Of a stretch of DNA of 35,333 nucleotides, positions 1 to 6,581 are shown piece by piece (positions within the stretch are counted from its first letter, which is position 1; every line of letters begins with the position of its first letter). The notes under the pieces were generated by a model. That model was given only the letters and a program-made list of their open reading frames with translations, was not told the DNA's origin and did not search any database. Position numbers and translations under genes: made by a program. The stretch is taken from positions 1 to 35,333 of IMG/VR virus record IMGVR_UViG_3300042549_001642. The stretch is one strand, 5' to 3'. Source of the stretch: a virus.

Positions 1-99
1 GGCTCGTTGCCGTTATACGATGCAATCACTGCTTCGTACGATGATGACCTTGTACGATACGATGGACAAGAAGAATTCGGATACATACTTGCTTTCTAA
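1..99 (+). CDS. Minor tail protein, 3' end only (allele A copy)
   Basis: This is the C-terminal 32 codons of the minor tail gene that is complete at 32232-33539. It encodes the acidic, Tyr/Asp-rich end (YDAITASYDDDLVRYDGQ) and stops with TAA at 97-99. From base 7 onward it is identical to the complete copy. Bases 4 and 6 differ, turning the Ala of the full copy into Ser. The gene runs off the window's left edge, so this is a contig-end fragment and not a broken gene. The first tail-fibre gene follows 8 bases later, as it does after the complete copy. Confidence 0.9.
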   Translation, partial: GSLPLYDAITASYDDDLVRYDGQEEFGYILAF

Positions 100-107
100 G
101 GTGAACA

Positions 108-533
108 ATGCCAACTAATTACCCAACATCGTTGGATAACTTTACGAACCCAACGGCTAACGATTCTCTTAACCTGCCTTCACATTCAACGCAACACGCA
201 AACGCTAATGATGCTATTGAAGCCATTGAAGCAAAACTTGGACTTGGCGCAAATGTAATGCCTTTTGCATTTAGTGCAGGAACAGTTTCAGTAGTAACTT
301 CAGGTGGTGCAGGTGGCGTTACAGTAACTTATCCAGTTGGCAGATTTACTCAAACTCCAATAGTTACAGTTGCCACAGATAGCCCTGTTTTCTATGATCC
401 TTTTGGAATGGTCACCAGTCCTACCAGTAGTTCATTTATCTTTAGAGTCAGACAAACACAGACAACAGCAGGAGCAACCGTAGTAGGTTATTGGACTGCA
501 ATTCAAATGACATCAGCATCGGCATCGGGATAA
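108..533 (+). CDS. Tail fibre/receptor-binding protein 1, allele A
   Basis: The 141-aa product starts with an anchor module of about 40 residues (PTSLDNFTNPTANDSLN, then LPSHSTQHANANDAIEA) that also opens the protein at 33548-34177. After the anchor the two proteins are unrelated. Here the C-terminal part is a compact Gly/Thr/Val-rich beta domain ending in YWTAIQMTSASASG, a type of ending common in phage fibre tips. A conserved anchor with an exchangeable tip, placed directly after the minor tail protein, fits a host-recognition fibre. That role is inferred from context. AAGGTG a few bases upstream of the ATG is the likely ribosome binding site. Confidence 0.75.
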   Translation: MPTNYPTSLDNFTNPTANDSLNLPSHSTQHANANDAIEAIEAKLGLGANVMPFAFSAGTVSVVTSGGAGGVTVTYPVGRFTQTPIVTVATDSPVFYDPFGMVTSPTSSSFIFRVRQTQTTAGATVVGYWTAIQMTSASASG

Positions 534-535
534 TC

Positions 536-697
536 ATGGCAAACGAAACTTTTGAAATTGGTACATTTCTAGTGGTCTGCAAGAACGCAGACTGTGGAAA
601 CTTTGACATTGAACTAGAAGTGCAAGCCTACATTCCAGCAGACGTATGGTGTGGTGGTTGCTCTACCCAAATAACTGACATTCAATCAGTAAACTAA
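536..697 (+). CDS. Small four-cysteine (zinc-ribbon-like) protein in fibre cassette A
   Basis: The 53-aa product starts at the ATG two bases after the previous stop; an earlier in-frame ATG at 491 would overlap the fibre gene by 43 bases and is less likely. Four cysteines (VCKNADCGNF near the N-terminus, WCGGCS near the C-terminus) form a CX4C...CX2C pattern suited to one zinc ion. The same position in cassette B holds an unrelated 39-aa protein, so this gene travels with the fibre allele. Function unknown; a fold-stabilising or chaperone role for the neighbouring fibres would be speculation. Confidence 0.65.
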   Translation: MANETFEIGTFLVVCKNADCGNFDIELEVQAYIPADVWCGGCSTQITDIQSVN

Positions 698-723
698 GAA
701 CAGAACTTTAGGAGTAAAACAAA

Positions 724-1443
724 ATGGCTGGTGCTGGTAAAAAGACATTCACAGCAGGTGAAGTATTAACTGCTAGTGATGTGAACACATACCTAATGGA
801 GCAATCCGTTATGTATTTTGCAGGAACGGCTGCACGCGCATCTGCTATTCCTACACCTTCAACAGGTATGACTACCTACATTGGTGCAACTGGCACTGCG
901 AGTATTCCACAGTTAGAAACTTACACAGGTTCAGCGTGGCAGACACCTTATGGAATGACTTTGGTTGCAAACGTAACAACAAGTGCTGCAACATCTGTGC
1001 AAATCAACAACTGCTTCACTTCCGCATTTGAGAATTATTTAATTTTAATTACTAATTTTAACGCCACAGGTTCTATAAATCCTATTCTTCGACTTTCATC
1101 ATCTGGCACAGTTGACCCAACGGCTTCAAATTACGGGAACGTAGGGTCAGAACAATCATATGCAAACGCTGGTTTTGTTACTTTTGCAAATAATGGAACT
1201 GTAAACTATTGGCCAGTTGGCAGGTTTGACCTTGGTGGGGCTGGTGCTTGTATGGCAATAAATATATTTAGTCCACAAATAGCCCAAAGGACTTTTATGC
1301 AAACAGTTTTTGGTGATTTTGTTACCTACGGTTCTGGTGGTGGCATTAACAAAAGCACTACTCAATTCGATGGTTTTCAATTTAGCGTGCAAGGTACAGC
1401 GTTCACTAGCAATATTCGAGTCTACGGAATGAGAAATTCATAA
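724..1443 (+). CDS. Tail fibre protein 2, allele A (conserved N-terminus, variable tip)
   Basis: The 239-aa product begins with MAGAGKKTFTAGEVLTASDV and continues through AARASAIPTPSTGM and an ETYTGSAWQTPYG segment, an N-terminal module I recognise as widespread in actinophage fibre and minor tail proteins. Residues 1 to about 80 are nearly identical to the protein at 34306-35052. Beyond that only a scaffold is shared (CFTSAFENYLILITNF here), with a beta-rich tip of different sequence. The conserved part should attach to the virion and the tip should contact the host; this is inference. AGGAG lies just upstream of the ATG. It overlaps the next gene by one base (TAATG). Confidence 0.8.
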   Translation: MAGAGKKTFTAGEVLTASDVNTYLMEQSVMYFAGTAARASAIPTPSTGMTTYIGATGTASIPQLETYTGSAWQTPYGMTLVANVTTSAATSVQINNCFTSAFENYLILITNFNATGSINPILRLSSSGTVDPTASNYGNVGSEQSYANAGFVTFANNGTVNYWPVGRFDLGGAGACMAINIFSPQIAQRTFMQTVFGDFVTYGSGGGINKSTTQFDGFQFSVQGTAFTSNIRVYGMRNS

Positions 1444-1658
1444 TGAGCGAAACATTAAAAGCAATGATTGTTGATGCTGCAACAGGTGAAATAACAGAAC
1501 GCCCACATACAGCAGATGAACTGGCTGAACAAGCAGAAATTCAAGCAAACTTTCAAGCACGACAAGCAGAAGCAGATGCCAAAGTTGCAGCGCGTATATC
1601 TGCACTTGCTAAGTTGGCTGCCCTTGGTCTAACTGCTGACGAAGTGGCTGCACTGTAA
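1443..1658 (+). CDS. Small fibre-associated protein, allele A (assembly-chaperone-like)
   Basis: The 71-aa product has an N-terminal strand-rich part (IVDAATGEITERPHTADEL), an Ala/Gln/Glu-rich helix, and the ending ALAKLAALGLTADEVAAL. Short proteins with a TGE-x-ERP-x-T start and a KLAALGLT end often follow tail-fibre genes in phages, where fibre-assembly chaperones are expected, so that is the likely role. The last 20 codons are identical in cassette B (35052-35267), while the first two thirds differ. The start overlaps the preceding stop (TAATG), which suggests translational coupling. Confidence 0.6.
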   Translation: MSETLKAMIVDAATGEITERPHTADELAEQAEIQANFQARQAEADAKVAARISALAKLAALGLTADEVAAL

Positions 1659-1699
1659 ACTTGTTCTAACACCCTGCGCTTAAATCTTTTGGAGTTACA

Positions 1700-1942
1700 T
1701 TGAAGCGCAAGCAAGTCAAAGACATAATTACTCGTATGGTCGCAGTTGTTGTGGCATCTGTTATGGGAACAATCGGTGCTGGTTCTATTATCGGTGTTGA
1801 GTTGTGGAAGTCAGCAAGCATGGCTGCGATTCTTGGTGTGGCTATTGTGCTTGAAGGTCTGGCGCGTGCCTACATTGCAGACGGCAAACTTGATGAAACA
1901 GAAATCAACGATGCTTTCGGTAAGGCTAACGGCAAGAAATAA
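1700..1942 (+). CDS. Holin-like small membrane protein
   Basis: The 80-aa product starts at TTG, 5 bases after GGAG. It has a basic N-terminus (KRKQVKDIITR) and two hydrophobic stretches (about 13-32 and 37-58). The second, with ELWKSASMAAILGVAIVLEG, resembles the second half of r1t-type holins. A short acidic tail, DGKLDETEINDAF, looks like an EF-hand loop and is common in actinophage holin-like proteins. It opens the lysis module, two genes ahead of further membrane and peptidase genes. A membrane-pore role for endolysin release is inferred. Its first 25 bases recur at the right end of the window. Confidence 0.7.
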   Translation: MKRKQVKDIITRMVAVVVASVMGTIGAGSIIGVELWKSASMAAILGVAIVLEGLARAYIADGKLDETEINDAFGKANGKK

Positions 1943-3250
1943 ATGAAGCGCACAAGGGTTTTCCTAACTGCGCTATTGGTCGGAGCATTTCTGTTCGCAA
2001 CACCTGTTCAAGCAGATGTTGTTTGCAACACTTACACCTACAGAGGTGACGATGATTCAGCATTTGCTGCCAATCTGCCTTTTACTTTGTCACTGGGATC
2101 AACTGAGTACAGCAACGTGTTCATCTCAACAAATGGCACGCTGACTTTTGGCAGGCCTGATGGAACTTTCCACGACTATCCGCAAACACCATCAGTGTCA
2201 GTTGCAGGTTATGACTGGGTAACTTTCGGTGAAGGTGCGTATCTGTCATTCGGTTCAACTGCAAATACTTTTTGTGCTGAGTGGAGTGTTCGACCTTACC
2301 CACAATCAACTGGCGATCTAACTCAGATCAGACTTGTGATCAATCGCAGTGATGATGGTGGATGGCATGGAGAAGTTGTCACCTTTGGATGGACACCTGC
2401 AAATTTAAGACGGGGTATCCGCTTTGAACAGGGTCAGCCTGTAGTCCCAATTGCTGCTGCGTTCGATGTCAATGGTGGTGTGCCTATCGAAGTGCCACCA
2501 GCACCAGTTCCAACTTCATTTGATGAGCCGCCAGTTCTACCTACGCCAGTACCGACACAAACTCCAGAGCCTGAGCCGACTGCAAGTGTTGAACCAACTC
2601 TGAACCCAGAGCCAACGCCAACGCCAACGCCTGAGGCAACGCAAATTGCATCGCCTGAACCAACGCCAATAGATACACCACTGCCAACGCCAGAACCCAT
2701 AATCGAAGCCACACAAACACCAGAGTCTACTGCAACTGTCGAACCTGTTCCTGAACCAACACCAATCGCACCAGATTTGGAGCCAGATTTAGTGCCAGAA
2801 CCTGAGCCAACTATTGAGCCTGAACCGATTGATGAACCGACTGTTGAAGAACTGACGCAAGAAGTTATTGATGACGCTCTTGCTGATGGCGTACTTACAG
2901 ATGATGAACGTGAACTTGTTGCTGATGCGTTGCTTGCTGAGTTCATAGGTGAAGCAATTACATTCGAAGCCTTGCAAGAATCGGGTCTTGATTACGAGGA
3001 CTTGCCACCAGAAACTCCAGTGACTTTGGAAAATGGAGTTGTCTTGTCTGCTGAAGTTGCAGATGCTTTGGAAATCTTTGAGTCAGGCGCGGAAGTTCTA
3101 GCAACGATTTTCAAAAACCCTGCCAAAGCACTCAAGGCATTGGTCAGCATTGGTGCAGACATGACAGAAGAAGAACGTGAAGTTTCACAAAATACAGTTG
3201 TTGCAGCAGTTGTTGTAACGCAGGTTGCACAAGTTAGGAAAATGAAATGA
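1943..3250 (+). CDS. Secreted protein: nidogen-like beta domain, Pro/Glu/Thr linker, C-terminal helical domain
   Basis: The 435-aa product starts one base after the previous stop. Residues 1-24 are a clear Sec signal peptide with predicted cleavage after VQA. Residues 25 to about 183 form a beta-rich domain with two Cys (28 and 111) and a YSNVFISTNGTLTFG motif, as seen in nidogen-type extracellular domains. Residues 185 to about 297 are a low-complexity linker of repeated PEPTP/TPEP units. The acidic, helical remainder carries two DGxLTDDE/MTEEE stretches. The protein should be exported or displayed from the infected cell. Its place between lysis genes suggests envelope work, perhaps lysis, adhesion or blocking of superinfection; none is shown. 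No catalytic motif is visible. Confidence 0.75.
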   Translation: MKRTRVFLTALLVGAFLFATPVQADVVCNTYTYRGDDDSAFAANLPFTLSLGSTEYSNVFISTNGTLTFGRPDGTFHDYPQTPSVSVAGYDWVTFGEGAYLSFGSTANTFCAEWSVRPYPQSTGDLTQIRLVINRSDDGGWHGEVVTFGWTPANLRRGIRFEQGQPVVPIAAAFDVNGGVPIEVPPAPVPTSFDEPPVLPTPVPTQTPEPEPTASVEPTLNPEPTPTPTPEATQIASPEPTPIDTPLPTPEPIIEATQTPESTATVEPVPEPTPIAPDLEPDLVPEPEPTIEPEPIDEPTVEELTQEVIDDALADGVLTDDERELVADALLAEFIGEAITFEALQESGLDYEDLPPETPVTLENGVVLSAEVADALEIFESGAEVLATIFKNPAKALKALVSIGADMTEEEREVSQNTVVAAVVVTQVAQVRKMK

Positions 3251-3426
3251 AATGGTTGAAGAAATACCTGCGTGAGATTACTGGCGAAACGTACACGTTC
3301 GTTGGTCTCTTGATTGCGTATGCAACGCTTACAGGTTCAGCGCGAACAGTCACTGGTTACATCATTCTTATTGGTGCATTTGTCTGGCTGGTAACATTGC
3401 CTTTAAGACAAGATGATGAGGATTAA
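3247..3426 (+). CDS. Small two-helix membrane protein (second holin candidate)
   Basis: The 59-aa product is coupled to the previous gene by ATGA. The charged start MKWLKKYLREITGE is followed by hydrophobic segments at about 17-30 and 36-53 (TGYIILIGAFVWLVTLPL), ending in the acidic tail RQDDED. It directly precedes the M23 peptidase gene, with 2 bases between them. Size, topology and position fit a holin or antiholin partner of the protein at 1700-1942. I cannot tell which of the two forms the lesion. Confidence 0.7.
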   Translation: MKWLKKYLREITGETYTFVGLLIAYATLTGSARTVTGYIILIGAFVWLVTLPLRQDDED

Positions 3427-3428
3427 CA

Positions 3429-3818
3429 ATGGGCTTACCAATTAAAGATGGCAAAATCACAACCGCATATGGCAAAAAAGGCAAGATGTGGTCAAAGGGT
3501 TATCACACTGGTGTGGACTTCGCTTGCAAAGAAGGCACTGACATCATTGCAGTTGCTGATGGCAAGATCGAGAACGCTAACTGGGGAAAATCATATGGCG
3601 TGCAGTTGGTTCAGGCCGTTGAAGGTGGCTGGGTAATCTACGCACATCTTTCAAAGACTCTTGTTAAGGCTGGCGACAAAGTTGTGAAGGGTCAGCACAT
3701 TGCTGAATCTGGCAATACAGGCAACAGTTCTGGGCCACATTTACACTTCGAGCAGAGATCAAATATTAAGTGGAGTGCTGGCAAAGACATTGATCCAGCA
3801 GCGATCTTAGCGAAGTAA
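3429..3818 (+). CDS. M23-family zinc metallopeptidase, probable endolysin
   Basis: The 129-aa product is a bare M23 (LytM/lysostaphin-type) domain. It has the HxxxD zinc motif in HTGVD (His26, Asp30), a conserved His in YAHLS (His73), and HLHFE (His104, His106). The GNTGNSSGPHLHFE stretch is diagnostic of the family, which cleaves peptidoglycan peptide cross-bridges. There is no signal peptide and no cell-wall-binding domain, so export would depend on a holin; two candidates lie just upstream. It is the only recognisable muralytic enzyme in the window. The stop overlaps the next gene's ATG. Confidence 0.9.
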   Translation: MGLPIKDGKITTAYGKKGKMWSKGYHTGVDFACKEGTDIIAVADGKIENANWGKSYGVQLVQAVEGGWVIYAHLSKTLVKAGDKVVKGQHIAESGNTGNSSGPHLHFEQRSNIKWSAGKDIDPAAILAK

Positions 3819-4276
3819 TGTTCAGGCGATTAGCAGCCTGCGCTATCGCTTTCACTTTAGTCTTTACGTCACAAGTTCACGCTGAAGCAGTTGAACCTTA
3901 CGTTGTTGCAACTGCAAAGAAGTCTGGGTTGTGCAAAGTCGAAGCCAATCAAAAGGTCACAGGCAAGTGGCAGACTTTCAAAGATTGCGATCCATTTGTT
4001 CTAGGCGGGGATCGTTCCCTGTTCTTCGTTCAGTTGCACATCAACTGTGAGAAGCGACCAAAGTATGTCAAACTTCGTCTTGCTCGTTTGAAGCCTGATG
4101 GCACAAAAGACACAACAGGCACAACCACGTTTTCATTTACAGACGAAACAACTAAAGACTGGCAAGGAACTATGTGGTGGGAAGCAAAAACAAATCATCC
4201 GATCGTCGCTCAGTATAAAGTTGTTGGTGGTAAGTGTTACTCAGATCAACGACAATTCAAATGGTGGCAACCGTAA
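3818..4276 (+). CDS. Secreted four-cysteine beta protein, unknown function
   Basis: The 152-aa product has a Sec signal peptide (RRLAACAIAFTLVFTSQVHA, cleavage near residue 22). The mature part is beta-rich with four cysteines (CKVEA, DCDPF, NCEKR, KCYSD), enough for two disulfides outside the membrane. No family was recognised. It starts inside the stop of the endolysin gene and ends inside the start of a membrane protein gene, so it belongs to the lysis operon. A periplasm- or cell-surface-facing role in lysis or exclusion is plausible but not shown. Confidence 0.7.
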   Translation: MFRRLAACAIAFTLVFTSQVHAEAVEPYVVATAKKSGLCKVEANQKVTGKWQTFKDCDPFVLGGDRSLFFVQLHINCEKRPKYVKLRLARLKPDGTKDTTGTTTFSFTDETTKDWQGTMWWEAKTNHPIVAQYKVVGGKCYSDQRQFKWWQP

Positions 4277-4554
4277 TGGGCATTCTAGAACTTGGGCAAT
4301 ACGCAGCAGCGATAACAGCAATCTTGATTCTTGCAGGCATTGCAATCAAGTGGGCAATCGTTAAACCAATCAAGGCTTACATTGACACTGCTACTTATCC
4401 AATTCATCCAACTGCCAATGGTGGCAAGAGCCTGCCAGATGTTGTTGCAACTGTGAACCGTATTGAGTCGCGCATCCTAGAAGTTGATTATCGTCTTCTT
4501 GCAATTGAGGAACTGGTTACGAAACCGACACGCGCAAAGAAATCCACAACCTGA
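4276..4554 (+). CDS. Single-pass membrane protein with coiled-coil tail
   Basis: The 92-aa product has one hydrophobic helix (about 8-27, AAAITAILILAGIAIKWAIV). A short segment with HPTANGGKSLPDVV follows, then a helical region (VNRIESRILEVDYRLLAIEELV) with a coiled-coil pattern and a basic tail. This layout matches the small one-helix membrane proteins near the lysins of many actinophages (DUF2746-like), sometimes called holins or spanin-like accessories. I chose the ATG overlapping the previous stop (TAATG); an in-frame ATG lies 15 bases upstream. Exact role unknown. Confidence 0.65.
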   Translation: MGILELGQYAAAITAILILAGIAIKWAIVKPIKAYIDTATYPIHPTANGGKSLPDVVATVNRIESRILEVDYRLLAIEELVTKPTRAKKSTT

Positions 4555-4565
4555 CAGTGGCCTGT

Positions 4566-4581
4566 TCTAGACTTGTCTAGA
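4566..4581. promoter_or_regulatory. Palindrome TCTAGACTTGTCTAGA before an HTH gene (operator candidate)
   Basis: Seven-base arms surround a two-base centre. The arms contain two TCTAGA hexamers whose starts are exactly 10 bp (one helical turn) apart. A third TCTAGA lies at 4613-4618 in the start of the gene. The palindrome sits 15 bases before the GTG of a small HTH protein and in front of its AAAGGTGG ribosome site. Autorepression by that protein is a reasonable inference. A short RNA hairpin is the alternative. Confidence 0.45.
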
Positions 4582-4596
4582 CGAAAGGTGGTCACT

Positions 4597-4839
4597 GTGG
4601 CCTTACTTGACGATCTAGAAACTGTGAACAAAAGCAGTTATGAATGTGGCATTAGCCGCATCTTAAAAAAATTAGAACCTAAAGAAGCGCAAGCCTTAAC
4701 CAAGATCATTGATGACCCAGAAACTTCTGCAACAAGTCTTGCAAGAGTGCTGACAAAGAATGGATTTCCTGTCAGTCGTCAAACAATAAACAGGCATCGT
4801 GCTAGGGGTATCAAAGATACAGGATGTGTCTGCAAATGA
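4597..4839 (+). CDS. Small helix-turn-helix DNA-binding protein
   Basis: The 80-aa product starts at GTG 4597, placed 5 bases after AAAGGTGG. A TTG at 4573 would put the palindrome inside the gene and has no ribosome site. Residues about 45-72 (SATSLARVLTKNGFPVSRQT then INRHRARG) have the pattern of an HTH that reads sporadic DNA sites, like small HTH proteins common in actinophages. The end GCVCK holds two further cysteines. It overlaps the metallophosphoesterase gene by ATGA, so regulator and enzyme are one transcript. Target genes are unknown; the adjacent palindrome is the first candidate. Confidence 0.65.
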   Translation: MALLDDLETVNKSSYECGISRILKKLEPKEAQALTKIIDDPETSATSLARVLTKNGFPVSRQTINRHRARGIKDTGCVCK

Positions 4840-6014
4840 GTTTGAAAGATGATCTGTCTGCATTAGGTGACGATGCTCAACGCAAGCGCGTTGCCAAAGA
4901 AATTCCAAAGGGCTGGGAGCCATCGATTGAATACGATGCTTCTGGTGGAACACTGACATCAGTTCCTCGCACTGCAGGTGATGAACCTGATCACGCTGAA
5001 CTGCTTGCTGAGTTTGAACTTGATCCTGCCAAATGGCGAATCACTGGATTGCGTCGTTCGAAGTGGCAACGCTGGGATGGCGAATGGCTTGAAAGTTTCA
5101 GAGCGTCATTTGTACCCACAGCAGGCGCACGACACGTTCCAGTCGATGACTTACTCGAAACAATTGCAAAGTGGAAGCCACAGAAGGGCGATTCTAGCCA
5201 CACAGAGCAACGCTCAGGGGGTTTTGCATACGTTGTGGTACTTGCAGACACACAGGTTGGAAAAATTGATGGTGGTGGCTCTGATCAGATTATCGAAAAT
5301 GTCATGTCAAAGATCGATGCGGCTGTTATACGGCTAAAGGAACTGAAGAAAACTGGAAGGCAAATTGATGCCATCTACCTTCCACAATTAGGTGACTGCA
5401 TCGAAGGCATGAACTCGCAAGGTGGCAAGCACATCTGGCGAACTGATCTTGATCTGACTTCACAAATCCGTGTGTATCGCAGATTGCTTTTGCACATGGT
5501 CAAATCATTTGCTCCACACGCTCCACGAATTGTCGTGCCGTGTGTTGCAGGTAATCATGACGAAGCAGTTCGAGTTGGTAACTCAATGGCAACGACATAC
5601 ACAGATTCATTTGCGCTCGATGCTGCTTCTGCAGTTGCTGACGCTCTCGCTGATCATCCTGACTTCAAGCACGTTTCATTTGTGTTTCCTAAGTACGACA
5701 CACTTACAGTCACATTGGACATCTGTGGAACTGTTGTTGGTCTTGCTCATGGTCATCAATGTCGTGGCAAGGCTGTCGAATGGTGGAAGAACCAAGCACA
5801 CGGGCAACAAGACATTGGTGAATCAACAATTCTGATCACTGGTCATTATCATCACTTGCGAATTGAGCAGTCAGGTCGTAAGACTTGGATGCAAGCACCT
5901 GCACTTGATGGTGGATCAACTTGGTTTGAGAACTCATCAGGACAAGCAGCACCTGCTGGAATGCTGACAATGCTAGTTGGAAAGGGATGGTGGCAAGATC
6001 TCGCGGTCTTGTAG
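4836..6014 (+). CDS. Calcineurin-like metallophosphoesterase (MRE11/SbcD-type fold)
   Basis: The 392-aa product starts at the ATG that overlaps the previous stop; an in-frame ATG 12 bases upstream is less favoured. Metal-binding motifs appear in family order: DTQ (Asp138, in place of the usual DxH), GD (186-187), GNHDE (239-243), AHGHQ (His305, His307) and GHYHH (336-340). Residues 1 to about 125 form a separate N-terminal domain rich in Trp and charged residues. The family hydrolyses phosphodiesters or phosphomonoesters with two metal ions. Phage members of this size are usually annotated as DNA metallophosphatases or nucleases. The DxH to DTQ change could alter metal use. Substrate unknown. 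Confidence 0.8.
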   Translation: MSLKDDLSALGDDAQRKRVAKEIPKGWEPSIEYDASGGTLTSVPRTAGDEPDHAELLAEFELDPAKWRITGLRRSKWQRWDGEWLESFRASFVPTAGARHVPVDDLLETIAKWKPQKGDSSHTEQRSGGFAYVVVLADTQVGKIDGGGSDQIIENVMSKIDAAVIRLKELKKTGRQIDAIYLPQLGDCIEGMNSQGGKHIWRTDLDLTSQIRVYRRLLLHMVKSFAPHAPRIVVPCVAGNHDEAVRVGNSMATTYTDSFALDAASAVADALADHPDFKHVSFVFPKYDTLTVTLDICGTVVGLAHGHQCRGKAVEWWKNQAHGQQDIGESTILITGHYHHLRIEQSGRKTWMQAPALDGGSTWFENSSGQAAPAGMLTMLVGKGWWQDLAVL

Positions 6015-6021
6015 TCATGAC

Positions 6022-6102
6022 ATGTTGTATGTGAAATCAACTGAAGGCGATTACAAAGTTTGTCGCAAGTGTGATTTCTTGGAGTTGGTGTGTAATGACT
6101 AG
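6022..6102 (+). CDS. Possible 26-aa three-cysteine micropeptide
   Basis: An open frame 7 bases after the metallophosphoesterase stop encodes 26 residues containing VCRKCDFLELVC, a CX2C plus a third Cys. It overlaps the next gene by 8 bases. Many genes here are tiny and carry CX2C pairs, so it may be translated. There is no good ribosome binding site and the frame is short enough to be chance. Confidence 0.25.
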   Translation: MLYVKSTEGDYKVCRKCDFLELVCND

Positions 6103-6319
6103 CGAGGAACTATCTAATCAAGTCACCGACTGTGTTGAGTCTTTGCGCGAACGCATTCTTGGAACTGGTGATGATCAGTATTCACAAGGGGATCAGCAAG
6201 CCATTGAACTCAAATCCAACACGCAACTTGTAACTGAAGCAATCGAGGAATTAGACGACCTTATCGTTTATGCTGTTGTCTTACGCTCAAGGATGGACAA
6301 TCTGCGCTTGTCTATCTAG
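6095..6319 (+). CDS. Small helical acidic protein, unknown
   Basis: The 74-aa product starts at ATG 6095, about 10 bases after GGAG. It is acidic and helical. The segment ILGTGDDQYSQGDQQAIELK followed by TEAIEELDDLIVYAVVL recalls small MazG-like or dNTP-pyrophosphohydrolase-related phage proteins with an EEL-DD helix. The similarity is weak and no full EExxE...ExxD metal motif is present. It is the last gene before a strong terminator and so closes the lysis-to-metallophosphoesterase transcript. Confidence 0.5.
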   Translation: MTSEELSNQVTDCVESLRERILGTGDDQYSQGDQQAIELKSNTQLVTEAIEELDDLIVYAVVLRSRMDNLRLSI

Positions 6320-6339
6320 TCGCATCTTGGCGCGACGAC

Positions 6340-6377
6340 AAGAGGCCCTGTCTTAATCGGCGGGGCTTCTTGCTTTT
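6340..6377 (+). terminator. Rho-independent terminator
   Basis: An 11-bp stem pairs AAGAGGCCCTG (6340-6350) with CGGGGCTTCTT (6361-6371), with two G-U pairs and a 10-base loop. TGCTTTT follows. It ends the transcript that carries the lysis genes, HTH gene and metallophosphoesterase, and separates it from the small DNA-binding and replication genes. Confidence 0.8.
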
Positions 6378-6422
6378 GTAAAACAATCAACGTATGTTTT
6401 GTCTAACGAAAGGAGTCTGCCA

Positions 6423-6581
6423 ATGGCTGACGAACAAAAAGAGAACAAAGAGAACCTTGTTGCACTGCGTCTGAACAATGAACAGATGCTTGCAGTCCGA
6501 CAGTGGGCGCATCAACACAATGCCAACGTGTCACAGGTAATCCGTTCTGCAATCGAACTAATGACTGGAGCAAAGCAATGA
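6423..6581 (+). CDS. Ribbon-helix-helix (Arc/CopG-like) DNA-binding protein
   Basis: The 52-aa product starts at the ATG 8 bases after AAAGGAG; an upstream TTG at 6399 would place the ribosome site inside the gene. A short strand (LVALRLNNEQ) is followed by two helices (LAVRQWAHQHN and VSQVIRSAIELMTG), the arrangement of Arc/CopG repressors, which bind DNA as dimers through the strand. It is the first gene after a terminator, so it probably starts a transcript and may control the early genes downstream. The next gene overlaps by ATGA. Confidence 0.6.
   Translation: MADEQKENKENLVALRLNNEQMLAVRQWAHQHNANVSQVIRSAIELMTGAKQ

Noticed and set aside
108-1658. Diversity-generating retroelement acting on the fibre genes
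   Set aside because: No reverse transcriptase or template repeat is present. The alleles differ by whole-domain replacement and not by scattered adenine-linked changes.
2434-2946. 170-aa open frame on the - strand rich in Gly/Ser/Val
   Set aside because: It is the complement of the PEPTP-repeat region of the secreted protein. Its low-complexity composition mirrors those codons, and no minus-strand gene is credible elsewhere.
6399-6422. TTG start for the ribbon-helix-helix protein
   Set aside because: The AAAGGAG ribosome site lies inside this extension and is correctly spaced for ATG 6423.
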